A stretch of 64,000 bases of DNA, taken from positions 5,768,501 to 5,832,500 of the forward strand of contig CM034135.1 in NCBI GenBank assembly GCA_019914995.1. Direction: 5' to 3'. Origin of the DNA: Acanthochlamys bracteata. Lineage: Eukaryota > Streptophyta > Magnoliopsida > Pandanales > Velloziaceae. Below are positions 46,512 through 58,555 of the stretch, in pieces. How positions within the stretch are numbered: the first letter of the stretch is position 1; each line of letters begins with the position of its first letter. The notes below the pieces were generated by a model. It was not told the origin of the DNA, made no database searches, and worked only from the letters and a program-made list of their open reading frames with translations. The position numbers and the translations under genes were made by a program.

Positions 46512-49500
46512 ATGATCGGGAGGAAGGGAATGGGGAAGGTTTCCCTGTTTCTTCTAGTATTGATCACGTTTGGATTCTTCCTTGCAACATACAATTTGGT
46601 GACAACGGTAATCCACAATCAACGAAGAGACACACAGGATGGTGATGTCACTTTTCAAGCCGGAGAGGATCCTGTCATTCAGATGCCTGATGATCGCAAG
46701 CAATCTAGTGAACCAAGGAGGCCGTTCCACGTAGCGTTGACTGCGACAGATGCACCTTACAGCAAGTGGCAATGCAGGGTAATGTTCTATTGGTATAAGA
46801 AGATGAAGCAGATGGAGGGTTCTGAATTGGGTGGATTTACCAGGGTGCTCCATTCAGGTAGCCCTGATAGCCTCATGCATGAGATCCCAACCTTTATTGT
46901 CGATCCATTACCAGCCGGTATGGATAGGGTAAGAATTTCTCAGTATTATCCGTACGCAAAGATTTCTTTATGTGATTATATCGACATGCTTGCTTGCAAA
47001 TTAGTTTGTCTCATGTGCCTGCACTGCACAAAAAGATAATTGGTTGACTTGACCTAGTTCTTTAGCTTATAATTGGGAGGACTTGCTCCTAATATCTACT
47101 CATATATAAATGCACTCTGAGCAACCTTTGAATGGTGTGCAGTGTTTATTATTTTAATGTCTCAATTTTCAGTGGGTTTGAATTACAACTAGCTAATAGA
47201 TTACAGCCTTTAAATTATATAAGAAATTCTGTTTTTGCACAAACTAGCTTTTTCTGTCTTACATATTCTCTTTGGTAGCTAAAATTCCATTAGAGTTCTT
47301 ACCTTTTTCTTCAGATGTTTATGACATCTTTTACTAAATTCTATACGTAACACTCAAGTATTACCACTTTTGTCTAATACACGGTTTTTCTACCATATAC
47401 CTTTTCCTCAATTCTTTTGCAGCCTGAATTCCATCAGATGAAATTTATTTATCTGTGTGCTTTAGTTAAAATTAATTTCCTAGTTCCACTTATTTCTCAT
47501 ATTCTGTCACAGGGTTACATTGTACTGAACAGACCATGGGCCTTTGTTCAGTGGCTAGAAAAGGCAACTATTGAGGAGGAGTGAGTGTTCTGTGTTAGAT
47601 AACCATCTTATCTTTACAAGCAGAACATTAAGAGTCTATGTTTCCTGATGCTACAGCTACATATTGATGGCTGAACCTGATCATATCTTTGTGAACCCTA
47701 TGCCGAACTTGGCTCATGGAGAATTACCAGCAGCATTCCCTTTTTTCTACATCAAACCATCGGAGAATGAAAAAATATTGCGAAAGTTCTATCCAGAAGA
47801 GATGGGCCCTGTGACGAACATCGATCCAATTGGCAATTCTCCAGTCATTATCCAAAAGGTAAACTATCTTTCTCAGCTGACTTTGAAAAAGCTCCAGACT
47901 ATTTCTACCAGCTTTGGACTGCCTTTCAACAATTTCCCTAAATGGTTGAATCAATCCAAACTAGCATCAACTATTTCCTTAAATGGTGCAATTCAGTCGA
48001 AACTAGTATTGGTCTGTGCACACACACACAAAAGTGGTCAAAATGAGATATACACACCTTTTTACCAACTTTTCTACTTTTAAAATGCTGCCTTTTAGCA
48101 ATTTCAATAAATGGCTTAAATCAGTCCAAACTGGCATCTTTTGTAGACACCCAAAAACACCATTGGTGCTTCTTTGTGCATCTTTTGTGTCTGCCTGCTT
48201 ATATGGATTATTGCATGCATCACACAGTTTGGTGTCTCTCATTATGTATGTGTGCACACATGTACACGTGATGCGTGTGCGTGAATGTAGGCATGTTTGA
48301 GGTTGTCTGGATGTGTCGTTTTAGCTGCAAACATGTGTTGTTGGGTGCTTTGCATGTGTTGTTTTAGCTCCCGTTTACAGGTTGTAAACTTATTTATCCA
48401 AAATTTGTATCAGTAGCATGCTTACTGTCCTTCTACATTTGTACTTGCAGTCCCAGCTCGAGAAAATCGCTCCAACATGGATGAACGTTTCACTAAAAAT
48501 GAAAGATGATCCAGAAACAGACAAAGCATTTGGATGGGTATTAGAAATGTATGAACAATAGTACCTCGTTTTCTATGCCTCTGGCTGTCCTCTTTGTTTT
48601 TCCCTACTGATGCTTACTTGTACATCAAAGGTATGCGTATGCTGTTGCTTCTGCCTTGCATGGTGTACAGCATATCCTTCGTAAAGATTTCATGATACAG
48701 GTGCATATCCTTACTCTGCAAAATTTGCTATCATGCTTGTATATCACATTGACTTTGTGTTTGCAATGCTGGGAAATGTTTATTGCAGCCCCCTTGGGAC
48801 TTAAAGGTGGGGAATACATTTATAATTCACTATACCTATGGATGTGACTACTCACTGAAGGTATTTTTTTTTTCTCCACTTTGTGATGCCATGTTATTTC
48901 TCTGAAATTTCATTAGTATATTTTTAGCATTATGTTCAGTTAATTAATTTGTTTAATGCTCATTCACTTATTTTTTCCCAATGTGTGTGGTGCGTTATAT
49001 GTTATGTGCACCGGTGTGATTTCAGGGGGAACTAACTTATGGAAAAATTGGACAGTGGCGCTTTGACAAACGATCTTACCTCCGTGGCCCACCTCCCAAA
49101 AATCTTCCCTTACCTCCTCTTGGAGTTCCAGAAAGTGTGGTATGTCAATTTGCATATATCTTGTAGATCAACATGTTTTGACATTATGCTTAAAGGCATT
49201 AAGGGGCGTTTGTGAGTGCTTTTGAAGTGGAGCTTTTCTGGAATGGAGGGTATTTTTTTCTTTTTTGAGAAACGAGCTCAACTTTTTTGACTAAAAAAAT
49301 AATAAAATATGCAATAAAAAGATCTCACTACATAGAATTTTTTTATATTTTCTAAAATTTAAAATAAATTTTCTAGATACTTATAAAAGATGTATTTAAA
49401 AACGTGATTTGAAAAATAGTTTCCCAGAAAAGCTTTGCCAAACGGCCCCTAAATCAATATAAGTTTATATTACCTACATATTTCATTTCGTGCATCTAGA

Positions 49501-52500
49501 CCATAACTCTTTAACTTTCCAACATACCCAAGAAATAAACAAACTTTATTATTTACCGAATATGTTTATTTCTCATAGTTAACTTTACTCCAAATCAGTT
49601 TCAAGAGAAGAAAAGGGTATAACACAAGCAACAAGCAATCTCATCTATGTAGTAGGTTAACTGGTTTTCGTACATTTAGCTATCAAATTTTGGTGAATAT
49701 TAAGGTGAAAACATGAGCATATATGTAGGTGAACATAGGTTAAGATGAGCACTAAGTGCAAAGCTAGGTGATACATTTAGAGAACAAATTCAGGTGAATA
49801 AATGTTCATACTAAGGTGAACATGAGTTTAGGTGTAGGTAAACACCGGTTAAGATGAGACAATTGCATAATCAAAGTGAACATAAAATTAGTTATGGTGA
49901 AGACAAGTGCAAGTTTAGTTGAACAAATATGCATATCATGATGGACTAGGTGAATACATGCTCAAGGGCATAAATGGCATAAATGAAACTTTACAAGAAC
50001 GAGCGGGAGCATAATATACAACTTAAGGTTGGGCTTTTAAGCGACTCCAACAATTTTTAGGTGTTTGTGTGTGTTGGCGACAAGTTTTAAATATTAATTT
50101 GGGTGTTAAATGCATGTTAAATCGCTATTGAAGCATCCCCTTTCTCAATCAACATGAGAAGACTGTTGCGTTGCTCTTGTGGATATCTAATTAATGCTTT
50201 GAACTTGTCCACGAGAAAAGAATACATTTGGACATGGACATCTTAATCTCAAATTCATCTAAGAGATTCACAATCTCATACTGTATGATCGGAAGGAGTT
50301 CCTTAACCCAATCATGTCATATGTCAAGTTGGTTATAGCTGAAGCAATTTTGTTCATAGCTTTTTTCATAAATTCTATGTCTGAACCCTCTTTTGTTTTC
50401 CATTAGCTTTATCATATCTTTTTTATCTTTTATTTTTAAAGGCAATGTCTAAAAAAACTAATCTATGTCATGTAATTAAACTCTCCTGAGGGATTACCTT
50501 ACGGTCCTTATAAGATGATCTATCCGCCCGCCTAGTGAGAATGCAATTCATTTGGCTGTCTGCCCACTGCTAAAAGCGATTAGGTGGGCATTTTGTTTTT
50601 TTTTAAATAAGTATTAATTAACACCAAATCATAAGTCAAACTAAAATATCAATATAGTGTTATCTTTTTTATTCTGATCTTCATAGTGAAAGATTTTGTG
50701 GACTCTTTCATATCCTATATTTATCTTTCAATGTGGCCGTTTAAATCACCTTCTTATTTAGGTAAAACTGTAAGAATCATCACTAGTTCGAATTTTGGAG
50801 GTAAACCATTAAGTCATGTTTTACTAAATTATAAGATACTTGCGTAGAATTGTCTTGCTGCAAGCTATATTTAGATTTGTGTTATCACTTTTTTTTTTTT
50901 GCATTGCTACATGAAAGTATAACAACATTATTTTCTTATGTAGTTTTGCTTTTATCATGTGAAGTGCATGTGCTAATAAAAATGTAGTTAATAAGGGATT
51001 TTTAAAGTTTTAAGATTGAAATTAAGTCGAGACTTTATGATTTACTAGTACTATTCCGAGCCAATGTGTAGAACCATCCGTGTCAATATTTAAAAAAATA
51101 ACATAGATAAAACAAAAAAAGAAATATAGGAAAAGGAGAAGAACAAACAAATAATTAAAGCAAAGAAGAAAAAGAAAAGGCTATAGAAAAAAATTGGTGA
51201 AAATGAAGAAAAAAGTAGCATACAAATTATGAAGAAACTTAAAAAATATCAAAATTCAAGAAAACTATTAGATCTAATTGTTTTCTTGAATTTCACCAAA
51301 GGCAAAATAGTTAATATAGAAATGTGGTGGGGAAGGAAGAAAAAGAGAGTAGTGGTACAAGACAAAAATGTGAAAAAAACCAAAAAAAGAAATCGATTTT
51401 AAATGTTGCACTTCTTAGAACGGCCGGTTCTAAACTTACATCAAGTCTGAATAATGGTATAGAGTCCATTCGGTTAGCACTTCAATGATCTGAACTAAAC
51501 TAGAAGTTTCCAATCGAACTGGAGCCGGTTCGTGCTGACAAAACTAATAGTTTTGTAAAACTTAATTCTTTTTTTCATTTAATGTTGAAGCCTCAATGAA
51601 TCCTTAACCTGACATTCAAATATTTAATCATGCGCTAAAGTTTGAGATTAAGTAATAGTTGTAAAGTACCAATTGGTGTCTATACTATGTTAAAATATTA
51701 ACTTTCATCTCTCTATTTTCGAAAATGTTTATTTGGATCCTTATACGTTCTTATTATATACGTTTTTAATGTTGCCGTTAGTTTCGAACTATTAAGTATT
51801 TTATTCCATTAACTAATTTTTTATTATTTTTGAATAGTTTTATTTAGTTTACTACCAATGGCAAAACATTAGAACATTTACTTTTCCTTTTTGGTTATTT
51901 TATAGGAGCTTTGCTTATAATATGATTATAATACTCTTAATACGCAAGTATTTGTGTGTTTCTTTAGTTTCCGGAATTGAAATTAAGAGTTTGTGAAATA
52001 TGGACTTGCACTTTCATAAGAGTTTAATATTAAATCTCATAGTAAGTTAAGGTTCGTTTGGTAGACTCCTGATTGTAAGTGCTTTGTCATGCAATTATTT
52101 TAGTTTTCATGTAGGACGTTCTTTTACCAATGTGTTTGTGAATATATTGATGTGCAAATTTATGAAAAATATTCTCTCTTAAAACTTTCTAAATTTTAAG
52201 AATTTTCATTAGTATGAACTTCTAAGTTTGTTAATAGGTGCATGAGTTTTTCTTTCCAATATGATTGTAAGAGTTCTAATTTGTAAAATTGAATATTTTT
52301 ATTCTTTTGAAACTTTTGAATCAATGTTATTCCTTTGGCAATGCCATTTGTTTATAAATATGAAATTCCAATTTTCTTATGAATTTAATATAAAATGTTT
52401 TAATTAGTCAAGGGTAATTTAGGTAATTGAAACTTTCCACTTTTGACTTTACTATTTTAAGAGTAGTATATATATATAGATATTTTAGAAACAGACATTC

Positions 52501-53590
52501 TTGTATTTCATAGATATAGATGTTGTTGTTAGCTATGGATATGCTAGCTGTATCTTATATTGGTGTGGCTTCTGATGGAATTTGAAGTTTGTCCAGCAGG
52601 CCATATCTCAGTAGTATCACTTACGCACGCATGATCTATACACAATAGTGTTTTGACATTCCATATCGATAATGTAGAATTGAATGTATCTGTTTAAACC
52701 CTCACTGTGTTTGAAGGGAAATATATGAATGAAATATTCAAGCTTGATTGAGTAATGCTAAATTAACACCAGGACCTAGTGAGAAATGAGCAGAGGAACA
52801 GGTCCGTAGTATATGTTCTGTATATCTATGCAGCATTCAGTGGCATTATTAATATAACCAATGTCTAATCATTCACAAAATCAGCTTCCTTTTCTATTTT
52901 GCTTTTGTGTTATGTAAACTATCTATAGGAAGCGTTTGACTGTTTTATTGGGAGCCTCTTGTCCAAGTTCTGTTTTATAGGTACTGTACACACTGACAAG
53001 AAAGTAAGCCATAAGCTCTGGCTTGGGGAATAATCGCGTTATCCATGTATAATGCCAGACCGTAGTAGTTTCAGTCTCATTTAAATTTAGACCTGCATCC
53101 TTGCAAAAATTGTAACTCCTAGTTATTGGAAACCATGTCATAACTGTATTTTAACGTCAAGTATGTAAGACCATGCTAGTATGTTAATGTAGTTAGAAGA
53201 GAACAAATAAGACCTGTAATTCTGCTTTTCCATGTCGCAACAAACAATTGAGATTCTTGTAATCTGTGTTGTTCCAGAAGTAGTTGACTGTTTAATTTTA
53301 TATATGGTAGCTTGTCTGTGAATTTGGATGCGTATGTGAGCCTAGCTGAATTCTTTAGTCTATTTGAAGTAGGTATCTACTGCTAACATTTTCATTGATT
53401 TTCTGTCTTTTGGTCTGCCTGTTGATGTTCATATATATATATGCAGCCTATTCTGGACAAACATAATATTTATATTATTCTTATTATTTACATATATGAT
53501 TCAAATTTTCATTTATAACTGCAGGTTACTTTGGTAAAAATGGTGAATGAAGCTTCTGCCAATATTGCTGGTTGGGATGATGGAAGATGA
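46512..53590 (+). CDS. HPAT3-like: Hydroxyproline O-arabinosyltransferase, HPAT3-like
   Basis: A Golgi enzyme of family GT95 that adds the first beta-arabinofuranose to hydroxyproline in extensins and CLE-type peptides. Exons: 46512-46928, 47513-47580, 47657-47858, 48451-48548, 48631-48700, 48789-48860, 49026-49139, 53525-53590. All are GT-AG and in phase, for 368 residues, matching the usual length. A short basic N-terminus (MIGRKGMGK) is followed by one membrane anchor at about residues 11-34 (type II topology). Then come the conserved FHVALTATDAPYSKWQCRVM, GGFTRVLHSG, RPWAFVQWLE, LMAEPDHIFVNP (likely metal and donor site), FPFFYI, NIDPIGNSPVI, KAFGWVLEMYAYAVASALHG, FIIHYTYGCDYSLKGELTYG and PLGVPESVVTLVKMVNEA. 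The start is chosen because related proteins begin MI-x-RK-x-MG; the Met at codon 7 is the alternative. The last coding exon holds only 21 residues and lies beyond a 4.4-kb intron. No damage was seen. Confidence 0.96.
49140..53524 (+). other. HPAT intron 7 (4.4 kb)
   Basis: GTATGT donor, ATAACTGCAG acceptor. Contents: a family A MITE at 49203-49449; a stretch at about 49690-49970 in which AGGTGAA-type words recur irregularly; and about 3.5 kb of AT-rich DNA with nothing else recognised. The flanking codons GTG and GTT continue the conserved VPESVVTLVKMVNEA block. Confidence 0.9.
49203..49449. mobile_element. Tourist-like MITE (family A) in HPAT intron 7
   Basis: 247 bp. The ends GGGGCGTTTGTGAGTGCTTT and GGGGCCGTTTGGCAAAGCTT face each other, with a perfect TAA duplication (49200-49202, 49450-49452). 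This is the best-preserved member and serves as the reference for the family. Confidence 0.9.
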
Positions 53591-53960
53591 TTTAAGGATG
53601 ATGGAAGAAGATGCTTTATCGTTCAGAAATTTTATTCTACTACATACACATGCATGCAAAACTGTTGAGGCTCTAGACAAAAAAAAGCTGGACAACAAGG
53701 TCTTCTATAGAGGAAATTTAACCGGCACTTGGGTATTTTACAGATCGTTTCCGATTTGAGCATTTCTTCTTCTTCTTCTTCATTTTGGTTTTTCTTCCTC
53801 AGAAAGGTTAATTTTCTTCTTATTTTTTGTTATTTAACCATATATGAAAATTGTGTAACAGATTTGGTAGGATAACTAGGGAAATTACTATTGGTCTTGG
53901 GCTCTTTCAAAGATTGAACTGGTGAATAAAATCTTTTTCCCTTTCTGTATATGGTTGGGT
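53591..53960 (+). terminator. HPAT 3' UTR with AATAAA
   Basis: AATAAA at 53925-53930, about 335 bases after the stop, is a plausible poly(A) signal, followed by T-rich DNA. The length suits a plant 3' UTR. Confidence 0.5.
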
Positions 53961-54724
53961 TTCTCTCTTCTGGAACAGCTTTATGATTTTGCTGCTTCTA
54001 ATTCTTCTCATTGTTTGTTTTTGTTTTCTTTTGGTTCGTTTTGTTTTTGTTGTTTGTTTTATTTTTATTTTTTTTAAATTTGGGAACAAAGCAGAAGGCA
54101 TATATTGATTGTTCCCTTAAATACACAGTTACAGTACATATCACTTTTGAGCAAGTTTTGAAAATGAAACTGCAGAGATCATCGGATATTTTCTATATAA
54201 ACAGGATTCCAAATATACCGAGTAATTTAGCTGAAAACCCCGGCAACTTTATTAGCTTTTCTCTAGATTTGACGGACTATATCACCAAGGTGGTCTAATC
54301 ACGGAATAAATAAATTAGCATACTATGGTGTTGGGGATTCAAATTCAACATTTGTTTGATAGTTAACGGGGAATTGACTTAGATGATAACTAGAGGAATT
54401 CTGAGTCTGAATGCAGATAAAACGTTATAAATGATGTTCTTGAATATGGATTAACATTTTGATTTCGATAGATTTATATAATAATCGGATCAAAATTATT
54501 CAATCTAATTCGATCAATGTATAAATATCTAAGTTATTTAACTCTAATTCTATCTATTTATTAACCGGATTAAATTTGAATCGACATATTTAATAATTAA
54601 AATTATTAAAATAAAATTATAAAAATACTTTCTGATAATAATAGGTGAAAATTATTGTATCATATATATAAAAAATATTAATCTCGATAAAATATATAAT
54701 TAAGTAATAAACTAAATCAAAATA

Positions 54725-54726
<2 letters not shown>

Positions 54727-54774
<48 letters not shown>
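54727..54774. repeat. (AT)24 microsatellite
   Basis: 48 bases of uninterrupted AT dinucleotide. Confidence 0.98.
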
Positions 54775-54777
<3 letters not shown>

Positions 54778-54925
54778 GGGATATATATATTTTATTAATT
54801 TTTGTGTCATCATTATCAAATGATCAAATGAAGGTCTATTCGTAGTCCGATCGAGATAAAATTTTGTCAATATGTTAACGACTCATAATTCTTTATATCC
54901 AACGGTAGAGATTGGATTTGAAGAT

Positions 54926-54951
54926 CTCCACGGCTACAAACGGCCGTGGAG
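54926..54951. repeat. Short perfect hairpin
   Basis: CTCCACGGC and GCCGTGGAG are perfect 9-base inverted arms around an 8-base loop. The GC-rich hairpin stands out in an AT-rich setting. Its role is unknown. Confidence 0.7.
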
Positions 54952-55018
54952 TGCACTGGAGTGTGCATAAGGATTGGAGTGCCTCTATCCCTTCCCTATA
55001 TATATATATGGGATGGGA

Positions 55019-55386
55019 TGTAGGCGCATCCCATCTCTTTGTGCATAGAAGTTACTGTAGTCACATGTCATGAATGAACGGCTGTGATGATTTCATTTTT
55101 AAATTTTCGACGGTGCAGATGAATCAGCGGAGAACATAAGCCCCGAGGGTTTTATTTGTGCACCACACTCATTTCTTTTCCCTCTCTACAGCGGCGCGAT
55201 TTGTACTCCTGAGCGAAATTCAGTTCTCTGACCGGCTCGATTTCGTGATTCCAGCCGGAATCAAATTCTCCTTGGCTTGATTTTGCTATTCCGGACTCTA
55301 TTCGACTTTTGATCAAGAGCTCGGCTCGATTTCGTCTCAGATTTGATTTCGTCTCCAGTTTTGAAATGAGCAAAATTAAGTTCTCC
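55019..55386 (+). repeat. Left TIR of the MULE
   Basis: About 368 bp, inverted relative to 58555-58924. Confidence 0.9.
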
Positions 55387-55910
55387 GCACTCGGTTACGG
55401 CTCGATTTTGTCTCTCGGTGTCCATTTCGGCTTTCGATCGAGATTTGGGCTGGGTTTCGTTGTCGGCTTCGACTCCGGCAGATTTTGGCTCCTGCTTCGA
55501 AACGAGCAAATCGAGTTCTCCTCTCTCAGTTACGGCTCGATATCGGATCCCAATGACCATGTCGGCTTGTGATCGAGATCTGGACTCGAATTGATCTACG
55601 GCTTCGTCTCCGTCTCATGTGACACATGTTTTACCGTTGGCACATGACTTGGGTCAACACCTGTGATTCTTGTAGTATTATCGCTTCAACAGTGCAGATG
55701 CAGCCGCAGAAACGAGCAAAATCGAGTTCACCGCTCGGTTGCGGCTCGATTTTGGCTTGCGGTGTCCATTTTCGGATTGGTTGTCTCCGGCTTCGACCAA
55801 CTTCGACTCTTATTTTTTATTTTTCATTCCAAATTTTGATGATTTGTTTAATTTTTGATGATTTGTTTTGATTTTACCGATATATTTTAATTTTCGTTGA
55901 TTTGATTCAT

Positions 55911-56012
55911 ACGGTGTATTGGATTTGATTTATACGGTGTATTGGATTTAATTTATACGGTGTATTTGTTTTGATTTATATGGTGTATTAGATTTGATTT
56001 ATAGTGTAGTGG
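55911..56012 (+). repeat. 23-bp minisatellite inside the MULE
   Basis: Four copies plus a partial one of ACGGTGTATTGGATTTGATT(TAT), starting at 55911, 55934, 55957, 55980 and about 56003. Period exactly 23. Confidence 0.9.
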
Positions 56013-57300
56013 ATAGTTGGCTCGGAAATTATATGTTAAATGAATACATGGGTTCCCAAATTAGGACTGAATATTGGTTTCCTGTATCTGTGAAAAATTT
56101 TGATACAAGGCAATGATGGAGTTGCTTATAATTTTTTACTCCTCACTCGCACTACCTATTTGGAGCACACAGCAAGGCAGTTAGGATGGCTATGCATGGC
56201 AACCACTGCAGCTGTTTCTCTATAACAGGCAGTGCGGAGAGGGAGACAACCATGAATTATTTCTAATAGTCTTGGACAAAGGTTTTATCTTTATTTCTCA
56301 GTGCCTGAAGTAAAAGTATGACTATAAGCCTCATTCCTAGTTCCTCTTCATTGTTGTTTTGTTTTTGATGAATGAATGCAAGAAATCTAGATCATGTGAT
56401 CGTCGCTGCTGTGAAATGCTAGAAATGTAGTTGTACTTCTTCTATTGTAATCTTCTCTTCTGCTGAAAATATAATTCTCTTATCAGATTTCTCTTGTAAA
56501 TAACTTGTAATTTCTGTACTGTAATTTCTTATAAGAATTCTTATGTAATTTAATTCAGCGTTGTGAAATTAAATTTTTAAGAATTGCAGAAATAAATATA
56601 CATTATTATCATCAAATCTTAAAAAAAAACTTTGAAAAAACAAAGTCAAACAAAATACCATTATTATTAAAATAATTGAAATATAATGAAAAAATTCAAA
56701 TTAAATCAAATTAAACGCCACCTGCAGTATGCATTTAATCACAACACCAGACGTAAATATTATCACAACGCCATTCAGTGCATAATCACAACTCACAGAA
56801 TAAATGCTACTTAGGTTTTAATTACAACTCATTTAATCACACGTTATTAAATGCTAGCTACATCATCTACTTTTTTTTCGGCTCTATTTCTTTCTCCGTT
56901 CTGTTCGAGCGCGTAGTTCATTCTTTACTGTTTTATTTCGTTCTTCTTTCCTTATTTCTAACATGTTTAGATAAATCTCAAATACAAATACATATGTGTG
57001 ATTTTTATTCTCATGTACAAACAAGCACAGCTCTTGGGCATTTCAAATTGTGAAGGTGTTATACGAGACGAATACTTTGATGATGTGAATTTTTTTTGTT
57101 ATAATATTCTATTACTGAATTTACAACAAAGCATAACAAATACAAAATCTAATAACTTTGTTACTCTTTTTAATTTTTTTTTATATTGAAAGTGGAATAA
57201 AATAGTGAACGAATGAAGAACGAACTTTTTTTTAAAAGAATACATCTCTGTTATGTTGTAGCTTTTACATTGTTAACACAATTCTATTTTTATAGCTTTT
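56013..57300. other. MULE interior without recognised genes
   Basis: Between the minisatellite and the transposase. Open frames here are short. It may include captured or inserted sequence, but I recognised no source. Confidence 0.4.
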
Positions 57301-57344
57301 GAAACAAATCCAACCGAGTATTCTGCTGCATCAATTCAGAATTT

Positions 57345-58555
57345 AAATACAGAGAAAGAGAAGCCGCCATGCTTAGATATGGTTTTTCCAACACTTGAAG
57401 CAGCAAAAGAATTATATATATATTATAAAAGAGCAACCGGATTTAGTACTGTTATTCGAGGTACTGAGAAAAAAAAAGGGTTTATATGAAATCAATGCTT
57501 GTCTAATGACTTGTCACTATTTTGGAAATTATAGAGAGCATGCTAAGAAACAAACGTATAAGGGATCCAACAGAACATCTTCTGAGAAGAGAAGTAGATC
57601 TACAGTAAAATGCGGATGTTCTGTAAGAACGAAAGTGACAAAGTAACCAACCGGATTGTGAAAGGTGACTCAGTATATTGATAAGCATAATCAGAATTTG
57701 CAGTCCAGCCAAAACGATGCATATGCCTGTCTGTAAGTATATGTCTGCCGCAGCTAAGATGTTGATTGACTCATTTCGTGATGAGGGTATACCCGTGAAT
57801 AAAGTTGTAGATATTCTCGATGGATCATAAATTGGTTTTGACGATAGAGATTGTTGGAATCATTTGGAACCATCGAAAGAGTACAAAAAATCTATCCAAA
57901 GGGATGCAAATATAGCACTCAATTTTTTCAAGAAGAAAAGTCTAAAAGATCCAAATTTCTTCTATTCAATACAGATTGATAGTGAAGCAAGAGCAATAAA
58001 CTTTTTTTGGGTTGATGGTCGATCTCGCCTGCAGTTTTATTATTTTGGTGATGTAATGTTTTTCAACACTATGTATCGTACGAATGTGTATGAAATACCG
58101 TTTGCCTCATTTACTGGAGTTAATCATCATATGCAATCAATTCATTTTGGTTGTGCATTAATTTTGGATGAGACGGAAGAGTCTTTTTTTTGGCTTGTTT
58201 GAGACATGGCTTGCAATTATGAGAGGGCATGCTCCATCTTCTATTATTACAGATCAAGATCGAGGTATGACTGCAGCAGTTGAGAAGGTATTTTCTATCA
58301 CATGACATCGATTTTATTTATGGCATGTGATGAAAAATTTTCTAGAAAAACTTCCACATACTTATTTCAAAAAATCACAATTCAGAAAAGATATTCGAAT
58401 GTGAATTCTAGAAACTTATACTCCTTATATCTTTGAATCGGGATGGAATGAATTGATATTTAAGTACAACTTGGTAGAGAACGAATAGCTTCATGGGATA
58501 TATGAAATTCGAAAGAAATAAACTCCAATTTATCAGTTGGATACTTCTTATGCTG
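57345..58555 (+). pseudogene. FAR1-related MULE transposase, broken and cut short
   Basis: The N-terminal part shows a FAR1 DNA-binding zinc-finger region (FPTLEAAKELYIYYKRATGF...KCGCSVRTKV, 57.38-57.65 kb). The MULE catalytic region follows (57.9-58.35 kb): FFWVDGRSRLQFYYFGDVMF, then FASFTGVNHHMQSIHFGCAL and SSIITDQDRGMTAAVE. The position that usually reads F-D-T-T-Y, holding the first catalytic Asp, reads F-N-T-M-Y, so catalysis is unlikely even apart from the breaks. There is a frameshift near the T-run at about 58190, and several stops, for instance at about 57830 and 58302. The frame reaches the PIYQLDT.YAG region at about 58.55 kb and then runs directly into the right TIR, so the SWIM zinc finger and C-terminus are absent. 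Confidence 0.85.

Larger units (their letters stand above)
53961..55018. other. Intergenic AT-rich DNA
   Basis: No gene. It includes an (AT)24 microsatellite (54727-54774) and a short GC-rich hairpin (54926-54951). No mobile element with clear ends was recognised. Confidence 0.6.

Noticed and set aside
51410-51540. GAACCGG-containing stretch as a SINE or hAT end
   Set aside because: No tRNA-derived promoter boxes, poly(A) tail or duplicated target could be identified.
52051-52440. Another MITE starting GGTTCGTTTGGTAGACTCC
   Set aside because: The left end looks MITE-like, but no matching inverted end or target duplication was found downstream.
54727-54774. AT run as an origin or matrix-attachment site
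   Set aside because: A plain dinucleotide microsatellite; nothing in the sequence supports a specific role.
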